Part shown: positions 1 to 6,137 of the stretch, one piece after another
Layout of the letters: each line of letters opens with the position of its first letter
How positions within the stretch are numbered: the stretch's first letter is position 1
Assembly: GCA_002320595.1 (NCBI GenBank)
Contig: DCKB01000014.1
Coordinates: 12,054-25,716 of the forward strand
Direction of reading: 5' to 3'
Source of the DNA: Christensenella sp. UBA1685
Lineage (GTDB): Bacteria > Bacillota > Clostridia > Christensenellales > CAG-138
Length of the DNA: 13,663 bases
The notes under the pieces: generated by a model
What the model saw: the letters and a program-made list of their open reading frames with translations, nothing else
Told to the model about the DNA's origin: nothing
Database searches by the model: none
Translations under genes and position numbers: made by a program

Positions 1-605
1 CCACGCCCGTGTACGGCAAGGTCAAAAATCTTCTCTACAATCCAGCGTGTTTCCGGGTCGATCAGAAGATGACCTTTTTTGTCCGGGTCTTTTACATAGC
101 CCAGCGGTGCATAGGCTCCATAGTGTGCGCCATTGGCAAATCTTGTGTGCATGGCAGCCTTGACCTTTTTGCTGGTCTGTCGGGCGTGCATTTCATTCAG
201 GATGTTTAAGAACGGGGCAAGCTCGCTTTCTCCGTTGATGGTGTCCACATTGTCATTGATGGCAATGTAGCGTACTCCCTTGCTGGGGAAATAGATTTCC
301 GTGTACTGACCGGTCAGGATATAGTTTCTTCCCAGACGAGATAAGTCCTTTGTGACAACGCAGTTGATTTTCCCGTCCTCGATGTCATCAATCATCCTTT
401 GGAAACTTGGACGCTCGAAATTTGTCCCACTCCATCCGTCGTCAATGTACTCGTCTACAACGGTCAGCCCATGCTCTGCGGCATACTGCCTAAGCATCAT
501 GCGCTGGGTCTGGATACTGCCGCTTTCCCCCTGTAATTCATCGTCACGGCTCAATCTCAAATATAGTGCAGTGTTATAAATCGTTGTATTGTATGGTTGT
601 TTCAC
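1..605 (-). CDS. Large serine recombinase (integrase) of the element, N-terminal 201 residues, partial
   Basis: This gene encodes a site-specific serine recombinase that would excise and integrate the element. The start is GTG at 605-603, with an AGGAGG ribosome binding site at about 616-621. The N-terminus holds the resolvase catalytic core: YLRLSRDD with the expected nucleophile Ser19, DDGWSGTNFERP at residues 55-66, and the hallmark LSRLGRNY at residues 88-95. From about residue 140 the sequence (NEMHARQTSKK, then HYGAYAPLGY) enters the recombinase domain typical of large serine recombinases such as Tn4451 TnpX and Tn5397 TndX. The gene runs off the left edge, so the zinc ribbon and C-terminal coiled coil are not visible. 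It is the last gene of the minus-strand mobility set, which suits an integrase at one end of an IME. The family is certain. The exact relative is an inference. Confidence 0.95.
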   Translation of the reverse strand, partial: MKQPYNTTIYNTALYLRLSRDDELQGESGSIQTQRMMLRQYAAEHGLTVVDEYIDDGWSGTNFERPSFQRMIDDIEDGKINCVVTKDLSRLGRNYILTGQYTEIYFPSKGVRYIAINDNVDTINGESELAPFLNILNEMHARQTSKKVKAAMHTRFANGAHYGAYAPLGYVKDPDKKGHLLIDPETRWIVEKIFDLAVHGR

Positions 606-635
606 GGTTAAAAATCCTCCTTCTAAAAGAAACAA

Positions 636-683
636 CCCACGCTTATACAATACTCGCTGGTACAAGTATATCATAAGCGTGGG
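636..683 (-). terminator. Perfect 11-bp inverted repeat before the recombinase gene; terminator or attenuator
   Basis: The arms are CCCACGCTTAT (636-646) and ATAAGCGTGGG (673-683), with a 26-base loop. Read on the minus strand, the hairpin is followed by a T-rich stretch (TTGTTTCTTTT), as in an intrinsic terminator. It lies between the TnpW-like gene and the recombinase, only about 30 bases from the recombinase start. I see no convincing promoter between the hairpin and the gene, so it may act as an attenuator or as an operator limiting recombinase expression. Confidence 0.5.
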
Positions 684-712
684 CTGATTGACAGTCGTTA
701 TTCCGTATTTTT

Positions 713-898
713 TCAGGAAGCGGCGGCAGCGTGCTGGATCACATCTTCCAGCAGACTGTCAAGCGGCTTCCCATCCTGTGCGAAATGCTCCGATACCTTG
801 ATACGGACTTTCCCCATGACAAAATACTGGGTGCCGTCTTTTTCGGTAAGCAGGGTGCCGCTGTTTTTGTTATTGCTCTCGTTTTTGCTTTTTGCCAT
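713..898 (-). CDS. Small TnpW-like transposon-encoded protein
   Basis: This is a 61-residue basic-to-neutral protein with an ATG start at 898 and a GGAGG ribosome binding site at about 908-912. Residues 1-20 are polar (Lys, Asn, Ser, Glu) and look unstructured. Residues 22-58 carry a short beta-strand pattern (QYFVMGKVRIKVSEHF) followed by a helix (LDSLLEDVIQHAAAA). This strand-plus-helix layout, with HF followed by a helix rich in Leu and Ile, resembles the TnpW family, which is found beside TnpX-type recombinases in clostridial mobile elements. The role of TnpW is not established. Its position directly upstream of the recombinase supports the call. The match is from memory of the family pattern and rests on few residues. 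Confidence 0.65.
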   Translation of the reverse strand: MAKSKNESNNKNSGTLLTEKDGTQYFVMGKVRIKVSEHFAQDGKPLDSLLEDVIQHAAAAS

Positions 899-974
899 AG
901 GCAGTTACCTCCATAAATGAAATATGCCCGACAAGGGAATGTCAGGCAGGTGTACAGCCGCAGGCTGTCTCCGT

Positions 975-1249
975 GTCAACCAAACCGTGTCAACCGGCAG
1001 AAAAGACTTTGAAAACAATCCATAGGCGCTCTATTATTACTTTTTACTTTTTCTTTGATTTCTTGGTTGACATGGTTGACAAAAGAGAGAAATGCCCCAA
1101 ATATCAGGCTTTTCCCTGTCAACCGGCTGTCAACCAAAGCGTCAACCAAACTGTCAACCGGTGGCTTTTCAGAATGGCAGTTCCATTTGCCGGGCTTCTT
1201 CTTCCGTGATTTCTCGAAAACCTTCCCCCTCCGGCGGAGCTTGGTTGAC
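975..1249. repeat. Cluster of nine GTCAACC heptamers (iteron-like)
   Basis: GTCAACC occurs at 975-981, 989-995, 1118-1124, 1129-1135, 1141-1147 and 1153-1159. Its complement GGTTGAC occurs at 1065-1071, 1074-1080 and 1243-1249. The four copies from 1118 to 1159 are spaced 11, 12 and 12 bases, close to one helical turn, so they would lie on one face of the DNA. The cluster covers the gap between the VapE-like gene and the TnpW-like gene and the last 80 bases of the VapE gene. Arrays of this kind beside primase and helicase genes are typical of replication origins or of operators. The replication role is inferred. Confidence 0.6.
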
Positions 1250-2566
1250 ACGCTCCCAGCCTTTTTGAGAACCGTATTTCTTATACCGCTTCGGGCTTTT
1301 GTAGGCTGCCCAGCCCTGTATGATGCCGCCCGCAATGCCGGTATTCATAATCTCACAGATTGCCCGTGTCTCCCAGTCTGCCGGGGAATTTAAGTTCCCC
1401 AGTGCTTCCTCATAAAGCTGCTTGGAACATACCCTGTCGCCGGTGTAGTCCTCCAAATAGGCGTAGATCATGCCAGCCTGTGTGTCTTCCTGCATAAAGT
1501 CCTGCTGGTGGGCGTTCAGGTATCGGTTCATTTCTATGCTGAATGACAGCTTATACTTCCCACTGCGGTAAACCGTCATGGCTTCCGCCCACATCTGTTC
1601 GATATACGCCCTCGCCGCCGCTTCATCGTCCAGTATGTGAACCTCCGCCCGTTCCGGGTACACCGTCACGGGGAGAAAGCGCCGGTTGCCGGTGCGGTCA
1701 CGGGGCAAAAAGTCCTGCCGGTTGGTCGTCCCTCCAAATACACATTGCCGCAGCCGGTCTGCCGGATGTGTCTCATACGGCACTTTGTAGGTTTCTTTCT
1801 GGCGGCTTAAGAATGACTTGATTTCCTCAATACTCTTGGCGTTGGCTGTGGCAATCATCTCCGACATCTCGATAATCCAATGCCCTTGCAGCTTGCGGTA
1901 CACATTTTCATCGTCCAGCTTCTTCAAATCGTCTGAAAACCATTCGTCCCTGCCTGCCAGCAGCCGGAAAAAGGTAGATTTCCCGGCTCCCTGACCACCA
2001 ACCAGACAGAGCATGACCTCAAACTTGCTCCCCGGTCTGAATACCCGCCGGATGGCTCCCATCAGGAACAGTTTCAAGGCTTCATAGGTGTATTCGTCCG
2101 TATCGGCTCCCAGAAAGTGATGCAGGGCGTAACGGATGCGCTCTGTGCCGTCCCATTGCAGGCTGTTCAGGTAATCCCTGACCGGATGGTAGCGGTTTTC
2201 ATTGGCAACAATCTTGATGGCGCTCTGCACCTTTTTCTCGCTGGTAAGCCCGTAGTTTTCTTCCAGATACAAAAGCAGGTAGTTCATGTCCATGTCGGTC
2301 AGCGTGGTACTGGTGCGCTCCCAGCCCAGCGGCTTCACAATGTCAATCTGCTCCGTCAAAAGGTTCAGGCGCAGCGCCCCACGAAACAGCGGGTCACGCT
2401 GGAACACCGTCAGGCAGTTTCGGATGCTGTTCTTCACGCCGCCTTTCTGCGTCCCCTCTAACGTCTCCCGGATTTCTGCCGGTGTCTGCGCCGGTTCCAT
2501 TGTATCCATCGTCCTTTTGACCGCTTCCTGCGTTTCCGGCGGCAAGCTCTGAAATTCGCTGTTCAA
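1169..2566 (-). CDS. VapE-family (virulence-associated E) helicase-like P-loop ATPase
   Basis: This 465-residue protein is probably the replicative helicase of the element, acting with the CHC2 protein encoded upstream. Residues 1-120 form an N-terminal helical region. The VapE P-loop domain follows, with Walker A GGQGAGKST at 190-198, a Walker B-like WIIEMSEM at 230-237, and a sensor or arginine-finger region GTTNRQDFLPRDRTGNRRF at 279-297. Residues 360-440 resemble a winged-helix tail, and the protein ends in MELPF. The start is TTG at 2566-2564, with a strong AAGGAGGTG ribosome binding site about 9 bases before it. The gene overlaps the 3' end of the primase gene by 173 bases in another frame. 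VapE proteins occur in prophages, in SaPI-type islands and in IMEs, where they serve autonomous replication. Family assignment is firm; the replication role is inferred. Confidence 0.9.
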   Translation of the reverse strand: MNSEFQSLPPETQEAVKRTMDTMEPAQTPAEIRETLEGTQKGGVKNSIRNCLTVFQRDPLFRGALRLNLLTEQIDIVKPLGWERTSTTLTDMDMNYLLLYLEENYGLTSEKKVQSAIKIVANENRYHPVRDYLNSLQWDGTERIRYALHHFLGADTDEYTYEALKLFLMGAIRRVFRPGSKFEVMLCLVGGQGAGKSTFFRLLAGRDEWFSDDLKKLDDENVYRKLQGHWIIEMSEMIATANAKSIEEIKSFLSRQKETYKVPYETHPADRLRQCVFGGTTNRQDFLPRDRTGNRRFLPVTVYPERAEVHILDDEAAARAYIEQMWAEAMTVYRSGKYKLSFSIEMNRYLNAHQQDFMQEDTQAGMIYAYLEDYTGDRVCSKQLYEEALGNLNSPADWETRAICEIMNTGIAGGIIQGWAAYKSPKRYKKYGSQKGWERVNQAPPEGEGFREITEEEARQMELPF

Positions 2567-3134
2567 GCCGCAGCACCTCCTTTCCCTGTGCGGCGATCAA
2601 TGCCGCTTTTTCTTCTATTTCTCCGTATAACAAAATATCCAAAAGGTATTCTGTGTAGCTTATCCTCTGCAACGCTTCCACAAAAAGAGGATGCCAGATG
2701 GCATCCTGCGGCTGTGGGGCGTATGCTGTTTTCCAATGCTTCAGCAGGCGCAGATAATCGCATAGCACCCGGAAACAATACCGTTCCGTTTCCTGAAATC
2801 TCTGCTCCGCTGATTTTTGTCGGGGCTGTGACCTGTTGTGACGCTTCCTATCTGGCGGCGCATTGCCGGATTTCTCATAGGAAACGCCGAAGTCCTCCGC
2901 AAGCCTGACCGCAGCTTCCCGTTTCCCCAATCCATGCAGCAAAGCGGCAAAGTCGATCACATCCCCGGAAGCCCCGCAGCCGAAGCAGTAAAAGCGGCTG
3001 TCCACTTTCATGCTGGGCGTGCGGTCATTGTGGAATGGACAGCAGACCATGCCGTTTCTTCCCACCCGGATTCCATAGAATGAAGCAGCCTGCCGGGTGG
3101 TAACAGACTGTTTCACCGCTTCAAATACATTCAA
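2394..3134 (-). CDS. CHC2 zinc-finger primase-like protein without a Toprim domain
   Basis: This 246-residue protein has an N-terminal DnaG-type CHC2 zinc finger: Cys32, His35 (CPFHNDRTPS), then Cys50 and Cys53 (FYCFGCGASGDVIDF). A helix resembling the usual end of this domain (LGKREAAVRLAEDFGVSY) follows. Residues 110-210 are helical with no Toprim (polymerase) motif, and the last 50 residues are polar and probably unstructured. It would bind the template at priming sites and work with the adjacent VapE protein. In many relatives these parts sit in one long polypeptide. The start is TTG at 3134-3132, preceded by GGAGGG with a 5-base gap. The nearby ATG codons are out of frame and soon meet stops. 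The last 173 bases overlap the VapE gene. Zinc-finger identity is sure; whether it synthesizes primers alone is doubtful. Confidence 0.85.
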   Translation of the reverse strand: MNVFEAVKQSVTTRQAASFYGIRVGRNGMVCCPFHNDRTPSMKVDSRFYCFGCGASGDVIDFAALLHGLGKREAAVRLAEDFGVSYEKSGNAPPDRKRHNRSQPRQKSAEQRFQETERYCFRVLCDYLRLLKHWKTAYAPQPQDAIWHPLFVEALQRISYTEYLLDILLYGEIEEKAALIAAQGKEVLRLEQRISELAAGNAGSGQKDDGYNGTGADTGRNPGDVRGDAERRREEQHPKLPDGVPA

Positions 3135-3181
3135 ATGCTCCCTCCATAAAAATGCCGGTAACGGTAAAGCTGCCGGTTATG

Positions 3182-4654
3182 TCATAGCTCCATCTCGTGT
3201 TTCTTTCTCTGTACTTCCTGTGGCTGCTCTCTCCGGCGCAGTGCGGTATCTACGGCGTTCTGCACCTGCCGCAGCCGTATCACTTCCTCCCGGAGCGGCT
3301 TGTGCTGCGGAGACAGTTCGGCATACTCTGTTTTTAACTGTGCATATTCCTGTTTCCATGCTTTCAGGGCAATGGGTTTTCCGTCCAGTTTTTCTTTCAA
3401 AATACGGCGGGCGGCATAAAACAGCCGTAACTCCGCATCGTGTGATGTTTCAAATTTCTCCCTCTGTTTCTTAAACTTGATATTGTTCAATTCCGTATGG
3501 ACAGGTTTTAGCCGCTGGTAATTCTCGCCCTCCCGTATCAATTCCTGCAATTCCTTTATCCGGGCAGATTTCTTTTTCATGGAGCCGCTTAATGCTTCAA
3601 ATTCTTCACTGACAGAGGAAAGACGCTCCTGCAAATCCTCTAATGTGAGCAGCTTGTTTTCCGTCAGATAATTGACGGCTTCGGCAAACTGTTTTAAGTT
3701 TCCGGTTCTGGCTTTATTGCTCCATGCCCCTGCGTTGCGCTGGTTGTAATAAGCGATCAGCAGGTCGGCAAGGCTCGGTGTCTGGGGTTTGGAAAGTTCT
3801 TCTTTTACCTCTGCCATCCAGACAAACAGGGCTTTGATCTTCTTCCTCACATCCTGCATGAACCGGTTGGTAGCTTTAATCCAGCGGTTCAGTTCCCCTT
3901 TCTCGGTGCGGATGCCCTTTGCTTCCATCTGCCGGACATTAGCTCCCTCGTGGACAGTAGGTATCAGGTCAAGCCCCTGCCGCACATAGGAACGGTGGTC
4001 GATACGCACATCCAGCCCTTTTTCCTCAAATTTTGTATTAACGGCAGCCGCCCACTGCTCCCGCCAGTGTTCCAGTGTTTCCGGCTCGTGCCAGTCTGTT
4101 GTATGGACAGCGTTAAACATATAATCGCCGTTTTTATCCCGGATTCGGTTTCCATCTTCATCAAGAAGATATTCCCGCCGCTGTTTTTGTCCCCATGTGC
4201 CATCCGGGTTCAAAGGGCGCATTGTTGTCATCACATGGAAATGCGGGTTTGGGATACCGCCGTCCTCTTTCTCCGGGCTGTGAAAAGCGAGGTCAGCAAT
4301 CATGCCTTTTGCCACAAACTGCTCCTGCACGAACTTCCTCGCCAGTTCCATGTTTTCTTCCAGCGTCAATTCATTCTGCATGGCAATATCAAAGGAATAG
4401 GCAAGCTGTGCTTTTGGATGTTTCTCGCAGCTCTCCACAGCATTCCAGAGGGTCGCCCGGTCAAGATATATTTCCGGCGCATGGGGCGGCAGCATGATTT
4501 CCGAAGCGATCACGCCGCCCTTTTTGGTGTAGTCGCTGACTTCTCCATAGTAGCTGCTGTAAAGGCGCTCCCCGGCTCGGTAGGCTGCGCTGGCAATGGC
4601 GCTCTGACCGGCGCTGCGCTTTATCTGTGCGATTGAAAAATGATAAAGTGCTAT
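3182..4654 (-). CDS. MobA/MobL family (MOBQ) relaxase, with an apparent ATA start
   Basis: This is the DNA strand transferase that would nick the element at oriT and lead it into a recipient. Counting from an ATA codon at 4654-4652, the protein has 490 residues. The N-terminus reads ALYHFSIAQIKRSAGQS, then SAIASAAYRAGERL, where Tyr25 matches the catalytic tyrosine of MOBQ relaxases. The metal-binding HxH lies in NPHFHVM (His138, His140). A long charged helical tail (about residues 300-480) is coiled-coil-like. No ATG, GTG or TTG exists between the upstream in-frame stop and GTG at 4513. Starting at 4513 would remove Tyr25 and 47 conserved residues. Either the rare ATA codon is used, probably by coupling to the DUF3847 gene that ends 2 bases upstream, or the relaxase is crippled. 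The family is certain; the start is not. Confidence 0.88.
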   Translation of the reverse strand: MALYHFSIAQIKRSAGQSAIASAAYRAGERLYSSYYGEVSDYTKKGGVIASEIMLPPHAPEIYLDRATLWNAVESCEKHPKAQLAYSFDIAMQNELTLEENMELARKFVQEQFVAKGMIADLAFHSPEKEDGGIPNPHFHVMTTMRPLNPDGTWGQKQRREYLLDEDGNRIRDKNGDYMFNAVHTTDWHEPETLEHWREQWAAAVNTKFEEKGLDVRIDHRSYVRQGLDLIPTVHEGANVRQMEAKGIRTEKGELNRWIKATNRFMQDVRKKIKALFVWMAEVKEELSKPQTPSLADLLIAYYNQRNAGAWSNKARTGNLKQFAEAVNYLTENKLLTLEDLQERLSSVSEEFEALSGSMKKKSARIKELQELIREGENYQRLKPVHTELNNIKFKKQREKFETSHDAELRLFYAARRILKEKLDGKPIALKAWKQEYAQLKTEYAELSPQHKPLREEVIRLRQVQNAVDTALRRREQPQEVQRKKHEMEL

Positions 4655-4656
4655 CC

Positions 4657-4974
4657 TTAGTCACCGCCTTTCTCCTGCCCGGAAATACGGGCGTGGTTCT
4701 CTGTGGCAGACCGGATGAAATGCTCCGCCTGCGGCAGATTCAAAATGTTTTCCATGAGGGAATAAAATTCCGCTTCGGATAGCTCCTTTGTCTGTGGTGC
4801 AATGCTCTCAACGGCTGCCCCACGGGTAATCAGCCGGTGCGTCCTCTGTTTCCGGGAACCGCTTTCCAGATACGCCTGCCGGTTTTTCAAACGCTGCATT
4901 TTCCGTTTTTCCCGTTCCAGCAGGACAGTGGTTTTTTCATATTCCTGCTTTAACTGTTCCAAAGATTTTTCCAT
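4657..4974 (-). CDS. DUF3847 family protein, possible relaxosome accessory factor
   Basis: This 105-residue protein starts at ATG 4974, preceded by an AAGGATG-type ribosome binding site. An in-frame ATG at 5013 is less likely because it lacks a comparable site. Residues 3-35 form a charged coiled coil rich in Lys and Glu. Residues 41-53 (RKQRTHRLITRGA) are basic and recall the short N-terminal motif of MobC/NikA-type relaxosome proteins. Residues 64-95 form a helix pair. The pattern fits DUF3847, a family common just upstream of MobA/MobL relaxases in clostridial elements. The gene ends 2 bases before the relaxase reading frame begins, which suggests translational coupling, and it lies between oriT and the relaxase. 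A role in loading the relaxase onto oriT is inferred from context only. Confidence 0.8.
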   Translation of the reverse strand: MEKSLEQLKQEYEKTTVLLEREKRKMQRLKNRQAYLESGSRKQRTHRLITRGAAVESIAPQTKELSEAEFYSLMENILNLPQAEHFIRSATENHARISGQEKGGD

Positions 4975-5013
4975 GTTCTCACATCCTTTACTGATAAGAT
5001 AAAGAAAGACCAT

Positions 5014-5217
5014 CCGCAGACAGTCTGTGTGTCAGTGCTTCTATAAAACCCGATGAAAAGGGAAAACCGCAGAGCGGATTTCTCTTTGCGGCGGGTACAC
5101 AGGGGATAGCCGCTTTAGCGGCGCAAGGGGGTGTAGCCACCTTGTCGGAGCGAAGCGAACGCAGACCTCGGATTGCTGATTTTATCAGCGGCAGAGGTAA
5201 GCTCCGCAGGACGCACG
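5014..5217. other. Non-coding oriT-proximal region with small inverted repeats
   Basis: No gene is supported here. Small palindromes are visible: GCCGC-TTTA-GCGGC at about 5108-5121, and GCTGAT-TTT-ATCAGC at about 5174-5188, the latter nested between CCTC and GAGG flanks. These could be binding sites for relaxosome proteins or structured leader RNA for the DUF3847-relaxase operon. I see no convincing promoter. Confidence 0.4.
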
Positions 5218-5256
5218 ATACATGGTCTTTAGACTATGTATAGAAGTGCGCCCTTA
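5218..5256 (+). other. Origin of transfer (oriT), IncQ/MOBQ-type nic region
   Basis: An imperfect 10-bp inverted repeat, ATACATGGTC (5218-5227) and GACTATGTAT (5232-5241), has a 4-base loop and one G-T mismatch. It is followed two bases later by AAGTGCGCCCTTA (5244-5256). This matches the nic core known from IncQ plasmids (RSF1010/R1162) and from pIP501/pSK41-type Gram-positive plasmids, where an inverted repeat also precedes the nic site by a few bases. By analogy, cleavage would fall at the GCG/CCC boundary near 5250-5251 on the plus strand. The site lies upstream of a relaxase of the matching MOBQ class. The match is seen directly; the nick position is inferred. Confidence 0.8.
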
Positions 5257-5267
5257 GTTCCTAAGGG
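5251..5267. repeat. 7-bp inverted repeat overlapping the nic site
   Basis: CCCTTAG (5251-5257) and CTAAGGG (5261-5267) flank a 3-base loop. The left arm lies in the nic core and the right arm covers the stop codon of the small Cys-rich gene. It could form a hairpin in the transferred strand, helping termination of transfer, or a weak 3' hairpin on the mRNA of the small gene. There is no T-run, so an intrinsic terminator is unlikely. Confidence 0.45.
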
Positions 5268-5464
5268 ATTTTGCCGTTTCCGGCAGTTTTGTCCTTTTTC
5301 TTGGAACGCTTGGAAAGATACTTCGGGCAGTCAACCACAACCGCCCGGAAGCTCTGTTTACATTCGTGCTGGCATTTCCGGCACAGTTCGTTGTAAGTGA
5401 TACGGCTGCGGTCATTTAAGAAGAAAGACCATTCCAGCCGTCGCTTGTTGCTCATTCTTGCCAT
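5261..5464 (-). CDS. Small Cys-rich basic protein of unknown function
   Basis: This 67-residue basic protein has its ATG start at 5464, with GGAG 6 bases before it; a second Met at residue 4 is possible. Four cysteines (Cys28, Cys31, Cys35, Cys46) in LCRKCQHECKQ and DCPKYL suggest a small zinc-binding site. The C-terminus is Lys-rich (YLSKRSKKKDK). I do not recognise a named family, although short proteins of this pattern recur beside oriT in this type of clostridial element. The gene lies between the HTH gene and oriT and reads toward oriT, with its stop next to the nic core. A DNA-binding or relaxosome role would fit its charge and position but is speculative. Confidence 0.7.
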   Translation of the reverse strand: MARMSNKRRLEWSFFLNDRSRITYNELCRKCQHECKQSFRAVVVDCPKYLSKRSKKKDKTAGNGKIP

Positions 5465-5527
5465 AACCGGCTCCTTTCTCCGTTTCTATCTGATGTACGC
5501 AGATAGGCTGTTTTGGTGTAGCGTTTC

Positions 5528-5604
5528 GGTATCATTTTTAAGGTTTTTTCCCTCTGTATGCCCCTTTGGAAAGTGCGGCAGTATTGCAGTCAGGGAATGA
5601 TACC
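5528..5604. repeat. 9-bp inverted repeat with a 59-base loop, 3' of the HTH gene
   Basis: GGTATCATT (5528-5536) and AATGATACC (5596-5604) are exact reverse complements. The right arm directly abuts the stop codon of the HTH gene. A shorter inverted repeat, CTATCTG (5486-5492) and CAGATAG (5500-5506), lies between here and the small Cys-rich gene. These may be protein-binding sites or mRNA structures separating the two genes. No function can be assigned. Confidence 0.4.
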
Positions 5605-5835
5605 TCACGCTTTTTTGTCGCTTCTCGGTACGGTTTCGGAGCCTTTTGCCATCCATTCAAAGAAAGCAATTTTGCTGACTTTGATAAGCCTGCCCCTGCG
5701 GAACGCCGGAAAGCCGGGGGTGTGTACCAGCTCATAGGCGCTCGCTCTTGAAATTCCCATAATCCGCTGGATGTCCGCCACATCCAGAACCAGCGGTAAA
5801 TCCTCGTAGCTGTTCAATCTCTTTTTATCGTTCAT
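5605..5835 (-). CDS. Excisionase-like helix-turn-helix DNA-binding protein
   Basis: This 76-residue protein starts at ATG 5835, preceded by a GGGAGGAA ribosome binding site. A longer frame back to 5892 exists but lacks such a site. Residues 15-40 (LVLDVADIQRIMGISRASAYELVH) form a MerR/excisionase-type helix-turn-helix. GFPAFRRGRLIKVSKIAFFEWM (41-62) gives the wing and the terminal helix. The pattern fits the HTH_17 (excisionase/Xis) family. Such proteins bend DNA at attachment sites and favour excision, or regulate the mobility genes. The gene is the first of the minus-strand set and lies far from the recombinase. A role as recombination directionality factor or as operon regulator is inferred. 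Confidence 0.82.
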   Translation of the reverse strand: MNDKKRLNSYEDLPLVLDVADIQRIMGISRASAYELVHTPGFPAFRRGRLIKVSKIAFFEWMAKGSETVPRSDKKA

Positions 5836-6137
5836 TCTGTTCCTCCCATAAATCAAATAGGTTAAAATGCTTCCTGCTGCCGTTCTCCCCAAAAGCCGTT
5901 TTCCTGCCCCATTCCTGCGGTGTTTCCCTGCATTGGTGCGCCGGATGCGTCACTTCTCCTGCCGGTCATATCCCTTTTGGACGGTCATTCACTTGTCAAG
6001 GTACTGTGTGGCACGCAATTACCAACTGCAATCATCATAGCGGACTATCCTTGACAAAACAATGCTTTTGCGATACCATGAGTGTAATGGATATAACTAA
6101 ATTATATAATTACCATAAACAAAGGCAGGGGATAGGG
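5836..6137. other. Intergenic region between divergent backbone and cargo genes
   Basis: About 300 bases separate the minus-strand HTH gene from the plus-strand DUF6076 gene. The region holds a plus-strand promoter (6051-6079), a 9-bp inverted repeat TTGTCAAGG (5993-6001) / CCTTGACAA (6049-6057), and two CGGTCAT copies (about 5963-5969 and 5982-5988). An open frame from 6006 is an artefact of upstream extension. I find no clear promoter for the HTH gene: a minus-strand TTGACA is present at 5999-5994 but lacks a good -10 at the right distance. Confidence 0.5.
6051..6079 (+). promoter_or_regulatory. Sigma-A type promoter for the DUF6076 gene
   Basis: A perfect -35 TTGACA (6051-6056) is followed after exactly 17 bases by -10 TACCAT (6074-6079). 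Transcription would begin near 6086, which rules out start codons at 6006 and 6078 and favours ATG 6138. The -35 box is the right arm of a 9-bp inverted repeat (5993-6001 / 6049-6057), so a repressor could bind there. Confidence 0.65.

Noticed and set aside
975..1249. CRISPR-like array
   Set aside because: The repeat is only 7 bases, spacing is irregular, both orientations occur, and no cas gene is present.
3950..4636. A 228-codon open frame on the plus strand
   Set aside because: It lies wholly opposite the relaxase gene, has no recognisable domain, and the relaxase frame carries clear conserved motifs.
4461..4664. A 67-codon minus-strand frame starting at the DUF3847 stop
   Set aside because: It overlaps the conserved relaxase N-terminus in another frame and has no family pattern.
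6006..6137. N-terminal extension of the DUF6076 protein to 6006
   Set aside because: The promoter at 6051-6079 lies inside this extension, so it would not be transcribed; ATG 6138 has a suitable ribosome binding site.
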